Below are positions 45,079-52,871 of a stretch of DNA of 64,000 nt, piece after piece. A model generated the notes under the pieces. The model saw nothing but the letters and a program-made list of their open reading frames with translations. It did not search any database and was not told the DNA's origin. The position numbers and the translations under genes were made by a program. Numbering within the stretch: the stretch's first letter is position 1; each line of letters opens with the position of its first letter. The stretch covers positions 124,001 through 188,000 of the forward strand of contig NZ_WSRO01000002.1 of assembly GCF_009769735.1 (NCBI RefSeq), read 5' to 3'. Origin of the DNA: Streptomyces sp. BA2. Its GTDB lineage: Bacteria > Actinomycetota > Actinomycetes > Streptomycetales > Streptomycetaceae.

Positions 45079-47316
45079 ATGAAGTTCACCGACGGCTTCT
45101 GGCTCATGCGCGACGGGGTCGAGGCCTCGTACGCGACCGAGGTCCGCAGTGTCCGAGCCGACGCCGACCGCTTCACCGCCCACGCCGCGATCAAGCGCGT
45201 CGAGCGCCGCGGCGACACCCTCAACTCCCCTCTGCTGACCGTCGACTGCTTCTCCCCCGCCGAGGGCGTCATCGGCGTCCGCACCACGCACCTGGCGGGC
45301 AAGCTCCACCCCGGCCCGGACTTCGGCCTGCCGGGCGCCGACACCGGGGTCGGTCAGGTGCGCCGCGACGGCGACATGATCGAGCTGACCAGTGGCCCTC
45401 TCACCGCACGCCTTGACCAAGCCGCGCCCTGGGCGCTGTCGTTCCGTGACGCGGACGGCAGGGAGGTGACATCGGCGGGCCGCAAGGGCACGGCCTTCTT
45501 CACCACCGGCGACGGCGCGCACCACATGGCCGGGCGGTTGGCGCTCGGCGTCGGCGAACAGGTCTACGGCCTGGGCGAACGCTTCACTCCGTTCGTCAAG
45601 AACGGCCAGGTCGTGGACATGTGGCAGGCCGACGGCGGCACGAGCAGCGAACAGGCTTACAAGAACGTCCCGTTCAGCCTGCACGTCTCCCCCGCCGGCG
45701 CATACGGCGTGTTCGTCAACCACCCGGGCAAGGTGAGCTACGAGATCGGCTCGGAGGCGGTCGGCCAGATGCAGTTCAGCGTCGAGGACCAGACGCTGGA
45801 GTACTACGTCGTCGCGGGCCCGACGCCCAAAGACATCCTGCGCCGCTACACCGCCCTCACCGGCCGCCCGGCGCTGCCGCCCGCCTGGTCGTTCGGACTG
45901 TGGCTCACCACGTCTTTCACCACGCAGTACGACGAGGAGACGGTGACGTCGTTCGTCGACGGCATGGCCGAGCGGGACATTCCGCTGAGCGTCTTCCACT
46001 TCGACTGCTTCTGGATGCGCGAGTACCAGTGGTCGGACTTCGAGTGGGATCCGGATGTCTTCCCCGACCCCGAAGGCATGCTGGCCCGGCTCAAGGGACG
46101 GGGGCTGAAGCTCTCCGTGTGGATCAACCCGTACATCGCGCAGAAGTCCGCCCTGTTCGACGAGGCCGCCGCCGCGGGACACCTGGTGAAGCGGGCGAAC
46201 GGCGACATCTGGCAGTGGGACCTGTGGCAGGCGGGCATGGCGCTCGTCGACTTCACCAACCCCGAGGCCTGCGCGTGGTTCCAGGCGAAGCTGAAGGTGC
46301 TGCTCAACCAGGGCGTCGACTGCTTCAAGACCGACTTCGGGGAGCGCATCCCCACCGACGTGGTGTGGCACGACGGCTCCGACCCGGAGCGCATGCACAA
46401 CTACTACACGCACCTGTACAACCGCACCGTCTTCGAACTCCTGGAAAAGGAACGCGGCACGGGCGAGGCCGTCCTGTTCGCGCGCTCGGCGACGGCGGGC
46501 GGCCAGCAGTACCCGGTGCACTGGGGCGGCGACTGCTGGTCGTCGTTCGGTGCCATGGCAGAGTCGTTGCGCGGTGGTCTGTCACTGTCATTGTCGGGCT
46601 TCGGCTTCTGGTCGCACGACATCGGCGGCTTCGAGGGCACACCGGACCCGGCGGTCTTCAAGCGCTGGCTCGCCTTCGGCCTGCTCTCCTCCCACAGCCG
46701 CCTGCACGGCTCCAGCTCCTACCGGGTGCCGTGGGAGTTCGGTGACGAAGCCGTCGACGTGACACGGCGGTTCACGCGGCTCAAGCACCGGCTCATGCCC
46801 TATCTGTACGGCGCCGCGGCCGAAGCACACCACACCGGCGTGCCCCTGATGCGGCCCATGCTCCTCGAGTTCCCCGATGACCCCGCCGCCCGCGGCCTGG
46901 ACCGGCAGTACATGCTCGGCCCCGACCTGCTCGTCGCCCCTGTCTTCTCCGCCGACGGCGTCGTCGAGTACTACCTGCCCGAGGGCACCTGGACCCACCT
47001 CCTGACCGGCGAACATGTCCGGGGCCCGGCCTGGCGCCGCGAGAGGCACGGCTTCGACAGCCTGCCCCTGTACGTCCGCCCAGGAGCGGTCCTCCCGCTC
47101 GGCTCCGACACACAGCGACCCGACGGGGACTGGCTCGACGACCTCACCCTGCTCGTCACCCCCGACGCACACCAGGTCACGGTCACTGTCCCCGACCACG
47201 CCGGCCGCCCTGCCGCCGCTTACCAGGTGACGCGCGAGGCGACGGGCATGACGGTGACCGTGACGCCGCCGGAAGGACACAGCGCGCCGCGCACGGTGGT
47301 GTCGGCCGACCTGTGA
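45079..47316 (+). CDS. GH31 alpha-xylosidase (YicI-like)
   Basis: A 745-residue cytoplasmic enzyme with AGGAAG before the ATG. The N-terminus MKFTDGFWLMRDGVEASYAT and overall length match E. coli YicI. The nucleophile Asp419 is in CFKTDFGERIPTDV and the acid/base Asp485 in VHWGGDCWSSFG, both three residues later than YicI Asp416 and Asp482. The YicI family removes alpha-1,6-xylose from isoprimeverose-type units. With GH1 beta-glucosidase and xylose isomerase beside it, this points to xyloglucan oligosaccharide use. Two palindromes lie upstream and a 19-bp hairpin follows. Confidence 0.93.
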   Translation: MKFTDGFWLMRDGVEASYATEVRSVRADADRFTAHAAIKRVERRGDTLNSPLLTVDCFSPAEGVIGVRTTHLAGKLHPGPDFGLPGADTGVGQVRRDGDMIELTSGPLTARLDQAAPWALSFRDADGREVTSAGRKGTAFFTTGDGAHHMAGRLALGVGEQVYGLGERFTPFVKNGQVVDMWQADGGTSSEQAYKNVPFSLHVSPAGAYGVFVNHPGKVSYEIGSEAVGQMQFSVEDQTLEYYVVAGPTPKDILRRYTALTGRPALPPAWSFGLWLTTSFTTQYDEETVTSFVDGMAERDIPLSVFHFDCFWMREYQWSDFEWDPDVFPDPEGMLARLKGRGLKLSVWINPYIAQKSALFDEAAAAGHLVKRANGDIWQWDLWQAGMALVDFTNPEACAWFQAKLKVLLNQGVDCFKTDFGERIPTDVVWHDGSDPERMHNYYTHLYNRTVFELLEKERGTGEAVLFARSATAGGQQYPVHWGGDCWSSFGAMAESLRGGLSLSLSGFGFWSHDIGGFEGTPDPAVFKRWLAFGLLSSHSRLHGSSSYRVPWEFGDEAVDVTRRFTRLKHRLMPYLYGAAAEAHHTGVPLMRPMLLEFPDDPAARGLDRQYMLGPDLLVAPVFSADGVVEYYLPEGTWTHLLTGEHVRGPAWRRERHGFDSLPLYVRPGAVLPLGSDTQRPDGDWLDDLTLLVTPDAHQVTVTVPDHAGRPAAAYQVTREATGMTVTVTPPEGHSAPRTVVSADL

Positions 47317-47326
47317 AGTCCGGGTC

Positions 47327-47365
47327 CCGGCAGATGCCCCCGTCACTGACGGGGGCATCTGCCGG
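47327..47365 (+). terminator. Strong hairpin terminator (19-bp arms)
   Basis: Positions 47327-47345 and 47347-47365 are exact reverse complements (CCGGCAGATGCCCCCGTCA and its complement), giving about 17 paired bases with a small loop. It lies 11 nt after the GH31 stop. Confidence 0.85.
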
Positions 47366-47504
47366 TTGAGCCGGTCCCGGTGGCACACGTGGAGTGCGGC
47401 TACGGGCAAAGGCGGCCTGACTCCCCGCCCGTTCGGCGGCTGCCCGCAGCAGGCCACATCTCTCAGCGTGGCACTCCGTAGCGGGTGGGATCTCGGCGGC
47501 GCGG

Positions 47505-47735
47505 CTGCGGGTACACGAACTCCGCAGCCACGGATGGCTCCGCTCGGGCACCACCACCCTCTTCGCGGCACTGGGTGCGGCCAGCGGCAGGGTGATCGGC
47601 TCGCTCCACCGCCGGCACCGCACCGCGGAGTTCAAGAAGTTCCTCGCCGAACTGGACCGGAGGTCCTGGTCGGCCTAGCAGATCCTCGACAACGTCGCGT
47701 GTTACTGCCGACGCATCAACGTAGGTCACTAGGTC
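47505..47735 (+). pseudogene. IS630-family transposase fragment
   Basis: The frame reads LRSHGWLRSGTTTLFAALGA, ASGRVIGSLHRRHRTAEFKK and FLAELDRR, then a TAG, and continues QILDN. This is the centre of an IS630 DDE transposase, up to the LDN catalytic Asp. Both ends are missing. Distinct from the copy at 8740-9790. Confidence 0.7.
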
Positions 47736-47799
47736 GCGCTGGATTCGCCTTCGAGGCCGACCGCTACCGCACTATCCCGGGCTGCGCGGGGGTAGTCGC

Positions 47800-48011
47800 T
47801 GTGTGATCCCGGTCGAACAAGTCCGTCAGCGGCTCACCGACGTCCTGACCAGCTCGTAGAACCGAAGGTCGTTGCTCCGCAAGGAGATCAGCACCCAGAT
47901 GCCCCACCTGCTGGTCACGTGGTCGACCACGTCCCGCGCGGGGCAGTCGGTGTGAAACAGGTCATACCGGCTGCCCGCCTCGGCCTGCTTCAGCTGCGAG
48001 CCTTCCGTCAT
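47800..48011 (-). pseudogene. HxlR family regulator with internal deletion
   Basis: The N-terminus is well preserved: YDLFHTDCPARDVVDHVTSR then WGIWVLISLRSNDLRFYEL, including the conserved Cys. After LRFYELV the recognition helix and wing are gone; another frame resumes as DVGEPLTDLFDR, the family's C-terminus. A deletion of roughly 40-50 residues with a frameshift has removed the DNA-reading helix. It is divergent from the NmrA-type gene at 48104, whose repressor it would have been. Confidence 0.75.
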
Positions 48012-48016
48012 GTCCG

Positions 48017-48055
48017 GGGCTTACCTCTAGGTATGTCCTTACGGAATGTAAGCCC
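48017..48055. promoter_or_regulatory. Inverted repeat in the HxlR/NmrA intergenic region
   Basis: GGGCTTAC (48017-48024) and GTAAGCCC (48048-48055) are exact inverted repeats with a 23-nt spacer, between the divergent starts. It is a likely operator of the now broken HxlR regulator. Confidence 0.5.
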
Positions 48056-48103
48056 GGCTCCTAACGTCAATTGCCGCAGTACACAACGGACTAGGAGCTG
48101 AAC

Positions 48104-48943
48104 ATGATTGTGGTGACCGGGGCTACCGGGAATGTGGGCCGGCCTTTGACGCAGGCCCTGGCCGAGGCGGGCGAGCAGGTGACGGCGGTGTCGCGGCACG
48201 CGGTGACGGTGCCGGACGGAGTGCGGCATGTGGCGGCCGACTTGACCGACCCAGCTGGTCTCATGCCCGCGTTGGACGGGGCGAAGGCGCTGTTCCTCCT
48301 GCTGTCCGGCGACCTGCACGCCCCCGAAGCCAGGCCGGCCGACATCATCGGCCTGGCCGCGGCCAGTGGGGTCCGCCGGGTCGTCCTGCTGTCTTCGCAG
48401 GGCGTGGCGACCAGGCCCCTCGGCCCGTCGCGGGTCGCGATGCGCGCGGTGGAGGACGCGTTGCGGGAGTCCGGCCTGGACTGGGCCGTCCTGCGACCGG
48501 GCGGCTTCGCCTCCAACGCCCTGGCGTGGGCGGAGTCCGTCCGCACGCAAGGGACGGTCGCCGCACCCTTCGGCGACGTAGGGGTGCCGGTCATCGACCC
48601 GGCGGACATCGCCCAGGTCGCGGCGGCTTGCCTGCTGGACGACCGGCACACCGGCGGGGTGTACGAGCTGACCGGGCCGGAGGTGATCACGCCGCGTCAG
48701 CAGGCGGAAGCGATCGCCGCCGCGCTCGGCTCGCCTGTACGGTTCCACGAACTCACCCGCGAGGAGGCCAAGGCCACGATGGCCCAGTTCGTGCCGGCGG
48801 AACTCGCCGACGACACCCTGGACATCATCTCCGCTCCGTACCCGGCCGAACTGCGGATCAGCCCGGACGTGGAACGAGTCCTCGGCCGCACCCCGCGCCC
48901 CTTCAGCGACTGGGTCGCCCGCAACATCGCCGTTTTCCGCTGA
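48104..48943 (+). CDS. NmrA/QorB-type NAD(P)-binding protein
   Basis: A 279-residue atypical short-chain dehydrogenase. AGGAG lies 7 nt before the ATG. The Rossmann motif is MIVVTGATGNVGRPLTQAL, followed by VVLLSSQGVATRP and the family segment WAVLRPGGFASNAL. The conserved catalytic Tyr-x-x-x-Lys is not evident, as in NmrA-like proteins that bind NAD(P) as a sensor or reduce quinones. Divergent HxlR/NmrA pairs usually respond to electrophiles or quinones; here the regulator is broken. Confidence 0.85.
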   Translation: MIVVTGATGNVGRPLTQALAEAGEQVTAVSRHAVTVPDGVRHVAADLTDPAGLMPALDGAKALFLLLSGDLHAPEARPADIIGLAAASGVRRVVLLSSQGVATRPLGPSRVAMRAVEDALRESGLDWAVLRPGGFASNALAWAESVRTQGTVAAPFGDVGVPVIDPADIAQVAAACLLDDRHTGGVYELTGPEVITPRQQAEAIAAALGSPVRFHELTREEAKATMAQFVPAELADDTLDIISAPYPAELRISPDVERVLGRTPRPFSDWVARNIAVFR

Positions 48944-49149
48944 GGCACAACTCAACTGAAGCTCGCACGGCTGCGCCTGCCAACCACGGCTGCTGTCCGC
49001 CGACTTCGGCCCACCCGGATGCGGCACCGTGGCCGAGCCGTTCCCGCTGAGCGCAGTCGTGACGGCGATCCATCACCCGTGGTGGGCTCACGAACCGCAT
49101 CCGGACTCGACTGAATGTGCCCTGGGGCATTCATTCCAGATGACTGGCG

Positions 49150-49320
49150 AGCGTGGCATGTGCGTTGCGCCCCCACGCCAACCGCAAGCGCCGCGGCAGC
49201 GCGGGCGGCCGACCCGCCGGCTTCGCCAAGACGATCTACAAACGCCGCAACGAAGTTGAGCGAACGATCAACGCCCTCAAGGGCTTCCGCGCTGTGGGCG
49301 GCGGCGGGGGCGGCTCCCCC
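49150..49320 (+). pseudogene. IS5-family transposase C-terminal fragment
   Basis: The frame reads RKRRGSAGGRPAGFAKTIYK, RRNEVERTINALKGFRAV, the conserved block with the catalytic Glu of IS5 transposases. It then degenerates into Gly-rich sequence. The N-terminal two-thirds are absent. Confidence 0.7.
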
Positions 49321-49557
49321 AAGGCTTCGTTGGGACTCAGACGATGGACGCAGAAAGCAGTTCCGTCGCCTCACGGCGCTCCGGAGAAGGACGCGCCCTG
49401 CTGGCGATTTTCCTCCGGGAAGAGGCGTTGCCCCGGGGTCAGCTCTCTCATGGTGTTACGGGCTGCCGCGTTCTCAGCCTTTCCATCGCGCCTGATCAGG
49501 AGCAAGGTGGGATCCAACTGGCCGTGTTGCTGCCGCAAGCAAGGAGGTGAGGGAAGC

Positions 49558-49870
49558 ATGGCCACAGCCACAACCAGGATGGCGTTGGCGGCGGCAGCCA
49601 TGGTCACGCTGGCCCGGTCGCGGAGCCTGCACCGCACTGGCCCAACAGATCCACCAGGCCGCGCTCGCGCTGACCCCGGCCGACGAGGTACCTGACGAAA
49701 CCACGCGGGAGCTCGTCACCGGCGTGGCCGACAGCTTTCAGGCACGCGAAGTCCTGCCCTCGGTCGTGGAAACGGTGCGCGCAGACGCGGCGCAACTCCC
49801 CAGTGGATGCGCGGCCTGCACCCGGAGACCTCCTCCTTGCCTCAGCGACTTACGGCACCGTTGGCATGGG
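49558..49870 (+). pseudogene. Possible frameshifted small gene
   Basis: A very strong ribosome site (AAGGAGGTGAGG) precedes the ATG at 49558. The first 20 codons (MATATTRMALAAAAMVTLAR) could be a leader or signal-like sequence. The frame then becomes Pro/Arg-rich, while another frame continues TALAQQIHQAALALTPADEV and TRELVTGVADSFQAREVLPS. A frameshift near 49620 would explain this. Family unknown. Confidence 0.3.
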
Positions 49871-49879
49871 GGACCTCTT

Positions 49880-50650
49880 ATGCACATCTTTCGCTTGAGA
49901 GCCCGGGTGAGCGACACATGGGACGCCATCGCCTCTGTCGTCTTGGTGGTGGCCGGTATTCTCGCCGGCCTGACGCCGTTGGTCGGCTGGAACGAATGGG
50001 CCTCATGGGCCGCCCTGCTCATCACGGTTCTTTCAGGGGCCCGAATACTGCGGGCCGAACTGGTTGTGCCGGCGCGGAAGAAGACTCTCGACCGAGCCAC
50101 CCGCCTGTGCTACGGGCTCGAGGGCGAAGCCTGGAGAGGCGGCACAGCGGTGCAGGTCTCAGCAGGGGTGTGGATCACCGCGGCCACGGTGGCAACAGAG
50201 CAGGGAACGGAAGTCCGCTTGTTCGACCGCGGAAACGTGCCGGCCCGGACCGCGTACAGCAGCCAGGAAGCCAACATCGCGATTCTGCACACACCCTCTG
50301 TCTGGTCGCCGCATGTGAAGGCCACTTGGCGAGAACCGGAAGCGGGAGAGGCAGTCGTCGCGGTGGGGTGGACACTCACTCAAGCATTGACGCCGCGTCA
50401 GCTCACCCTCGAATACGTAGTAGAAGAGATCCGTCTACCTCTCGGAATTCCCCTCGCAGGACCGCTACCGCCGCCCGGCTTCATCGGCGCGCCTGTCTTC
50501 GACCCGCGTCGCGGCCGCGTCATCGGCCTGCTCACCGACGGAGCCGCCAGCGAGGATGAACGCCTCACCGGGGCGCTGCTCACTCCTCTCTCCTCCTTGC
50601 CCGCGCACGCGCGCCGGGCGTGCAGCGGCTCTGAACCGGTCGAGCAGTGA
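49880..50650 (+). CDS. Membrane protein with degenerate trypsin-like domain
   Basis: A 256-residue protein; the ATG has GGGGGA 7 nt upstream. Two membrane segments near the N-terminus (IASVVLVVAGILAGLTPLVG, then WASWAALLITVLSGARIL) are followed by a domain with the strand pattern of S1 proteases: GGTAVQVSAGVWITAATVAT, ANIAILHTPSVWSPHVKA, EAVVAVGW and GFIGAPVFDPRRGRVIGLLT. In active enzymes these positions read TAAH, DIALL and GxSGxP. Here His, Asp and Ser all appear replaced, so it is probably a pseudoprotease used for binding. Function unknown. Confidence 0.6.
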   Translation: MHIFRLRARVSDTWDAIASVVLVVAGILAGLTPLVGWNEWASWAALLITVLSGARILRAELVVPARKKTLDRATRLCYGLEGEAWRGGTAVQVSAGVWITAATVATEQGTEVRLFDRGNVPARTAYSSQEANIAILHTPSVWSPHVKATWREPEAGEAVVAVGWTLTQALTPRQLTLEYVVEEIRLPLGIPLAGPLPPPGFIGAPVFDPRRGRVIGLLTDGAASEDERLTGALLTPLSSLPAHARRACSGSEPVEQ

Positions 50651-50689
50651 TCGTCCGCGGGTCTGCGTGTGAACCTGCTGCTCGGCCCT

Positions 50690-51058
50690 GCGTGCGGAGA
50701 GACATGAAAAGATCGTCGATTTCCATGACTTCGTCATCGTGTGTCGAGCGGGCCAGCCGGCGCCGGAAGTACGCCAGCAGCGACGCGTCGAACCCCCGGT
50801 CGTTCAGACCCAGCCCGCACGCGGCCTTCCACAGAAGGTCACACCGCAAGTACTGGACGGCATCGCACTGGCCAGGTCACCAGGAGGCACCGACAGACGC
50901 CCGTCCGCCGACGGGTACATGTCCCCGAACATCGCCTCCGGAATCAGCGCCTCGTGGTGCTCGGCCAGGAACGCGACCACGCTCCCGGCAGGAATCAACT
51001 CCTGGCACATGAGCCACACATCAGGCCCGACCGGCTGCTCGGGCGGCCGCACCGTCAT
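50690..51058 (-). pseudogene. IS1182-like transposase N-terminal fragment
   Basis: From MTVRPPEQPVGPDVWLMCQE the frame continues SVVAFLAEHHEALIPEAMFG and DMYPSADGRLSVPP. After a deletion another frame gives CDLLWKAACGLGLNDRGFDA with SLLAYFRRRLARST. These are consecutive N-terminal blocks of IS1182-type transposases. The DDE part is absent. Confidence 0.7.
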
Positions 51059-51087
51059 GCCTACCAGCCTGGCCCCGAACCCAATGA

Positions 51088-51288
51088 TCAAGGGACAGAA
51101 CAGCCCAACATCGCCTGAAGCATGTCGTCACGGCTGATCAGCCCATCGGCATCCTGCTCGAGGCGGCCGAAGACCTCGCGGGCGTCCGGTTCCGGCAGCC
51201 CCATCAGGGCACCGGACCAGCGAACCTGCTCAGCTCGGGACAAGTGCTGCCACAGGCCATCGCTCAGCTCCCATCGGCTGGCGGACAT
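51088..51288 (-). CDS. EF-hand-containing small protein or fragment
   Basis: The 66-codon frame reads [20 protein letters not shown], then [20 protein letters not shown]. The segment [11 protein letters not shown] has Asp at EF-hand positions 1 and 3, Gly at 6 and Ile at 8, so it could bind calcium; position 1 depends on register. Bacterial EF-hand proteins usually have two or more loops, so this may be the tail of a larger gene. No good ribosome site. It overlaps no other gene but lies between the IS1182 and ligase remnants. Confidence 0.4.
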
Positions 51289-51310
51289 GGCGGGTGGAAG
51301 GGTTTGGCAG

Positions 51311-51649
51311 GTGACATGGACGCTGCCGGATCCGGTGCTGACGACCCCCGTGCCCGTGCCCGATCTGCGGCCTGGCTGTGCTGCGGAGCCGAAGTGGGAC
51401 GGATTTCGGGCTCTCGTCTCCGTCGAAGCGGGCCAGGTGGTGCTGCGCTCCAGGCGCGGCACCGAGATGGGGCCGGCGTTTCCGGAGGTCGTGGCCGGTG
51501 CTGTGCAGCTGCCGGACGCGACCGCGCTGGACGGCGAGCTGGTCGTACGGGATGCCGCGGGCCACCTCGCGTTCAAGCGGCTGCAGAACCGGCTTGCCCG
51601 GCGTGGTGCCAGGGCGGCCCGGGCGGCACAGGAGTGGCCAGCCCATTTC
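51311..51649 (+). pseudogene. ATP-dependent DNA ligase, truncated
   Basis: From a GTG the frame reads [20 protein letters not shown] and [20 protein letters not shown], containing the nucleotidyl-accepting Lys in [10 protein letters not shown] (motif I). It continues [32 protein letters not shown] and [11 protein letters not shown], and ends after EWPAHF. Roughly the first 110 of over 300 residues of a LigD-like ligase remain. The sequence then joins a quinone reductase tail. Confidence 0.75.
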
Positions 51650-51752
51650 AAACTCCGTCGTCGACAAGACCTTCGACCTGACCGACATCACCACGGCCCA
51701 CCGCTACATGGAGGCCAACGGCCAAATCGGCAAGATCGTTGTCAACGGTTGA
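51650..51752 (+). pseudogene. Zinc-type alcohol dehydrogenase/quinone reductase C-terminal scrap
   Basis: In the frame ending at 51752 the sequence is [20 protein letters not shown] followed by NGQIGKIVVNG. This is the C-terminal end of medium-chain NADPH:quinone reductases. It is attached directly to the truncated ligase, so a deletion or recombination event joined the two. Confidence 0.65.
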
Positions 51753-51911
51753 CCACGACGGTGAGGATGGATCGGCGTCGCAAAAGTCGATTGATCAGGA
51801 GCCGCTGGAAGGCGCGCACTCGGGCGCTGGCTCAATGGGCGGCACAGGCGAAGTTTCGTGCTGCTTGAGCGACGCTCTTGGGACCCAGCGGTCTTGGGCG
51901 AGGATGGCGGG

Positions 51912-52799
51912 ATGGACATCCGGCAACTGGAGTACTTTCTCGCGATCGTGGATCACGGTGGCTTCAATCGTGCGGCGTCAGCTCTTTACCTCTCTCAGCC
52001 GTCGCTGTCCCAGTCCGTCCAAGGTCTGGAGCGGGACCTGGGCGCCAGCTTGTTCCATCGGATCGGTCGCCGCGTGGTACTCACCGAGGCGGGATCTGCG
52101 TTGATCGAACCGGCTCGGGCCGCTGTACGCAGTCTGGAGACCGCCCGCGCAAGTGTCGCAGCGGTACATGAACTGCGCGAAGGGCGGCTGGACATCGCGG
52201 CCATGCCATCTCAGGCGGTGGAGCCGTTGACCACGATGATTCGCACCTTCAGCAGCCGTTACCCCGGCGTTTCGGTGAACATCAGAGCAGCTTTCACCTC
52301 TCGGGATGTGGTGGACATGGTGCGCACCGGGGCCGCTGAGCTGGGGCTTCTTGCTACATCAGTGGCGCTGCCGGACAAAGAAGTGGTCTCGCATGCCGTC
52401 GGAGAGCAGCGCTTCGTGTTGCTCACTCCTCCTTGTGGCCCCTTTCCGGCGGGCCGACCGGTGAACAGTGGGGAGCTGGCAGGCCACCGGTTGATCGTGG
52501 GGCAGCGGGGCACCGGGATGCGCGCGTACGTCGATGGGCTACGGGAGGAGGGTGTCGACTTCCACATCGCCGCGGAGACCGAGCACCGGGTGGCGATTCT
52601 GCCGCTCGTCCTTGCGGGCGTTGGCCTTGCCGTGGTCACGGAGTCCTGGCGCACGACAGCGGAGCAGGCGGGGGCCATCGTCTTGGACATCGAGCCGAAG
52701 ATGACTCTGCGGGTTGCGCTCGTCGCCCGCCGCGCCCAGCAGTCTCCTGCCGCTCAGACCTTTCTGAGCTGCGCGCTTGGGGCCGCACAGGCCAGCTGA
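51912..52799 (+). CDS. LysR family regulator of the dehydrogenase/DctA module
   Basis: A 295-residue protein from MDIRQLEYFLAIVDHGGFNR, preceded by GAGGATGGCGGG. The helix-turn-helix continues AASALYLSQPSLSQSVQGLE and FHRIGRRVVLTEAG. The effector domain follows (GRLDIAAMPSQAVEPLTTMI; VGLAVVTESW). It lies 72 nt upstream of the tartrate/malate dehydrogenase gene in the same direction, recalling the E. coli dmlR-dmlA pair. The effector is probably the dicarboxylate itself (inference). Confidence 0.85.
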   Translation: MDIRQLEYFLAIVDHGGFNRAASALYLSQPSLSQSVQGLERDLGASLFHRIGRRVVLTEAGSALIEPARAAVRSLETARASVAAVHELREGRLDIAAMPSQAVEPLTTMIRTFSSRYPGVSVNIRAAFTSRDVVDMVRTGAAELGLLATSVALPDKEVVSHAVGEQRFVLLTPPCGPFPAGRPVNSGELAGHRLIVGQRGTGMRAYVDGLREEGVDFHIAAETEHRVAILPLVLAGVGLAVVTESWRTTAEQAGAIVLDIEPKMTLRVALVARRAQQSPAAQTFLSCALGAAQAS

Positions 52800-52871
52800 T
52801 AGGGCATTCTTATAAGGCAGATCGGCAGAGCGTCTTGGACGCGCGCATTGCCTGATTGCTGCAATCGGGCC

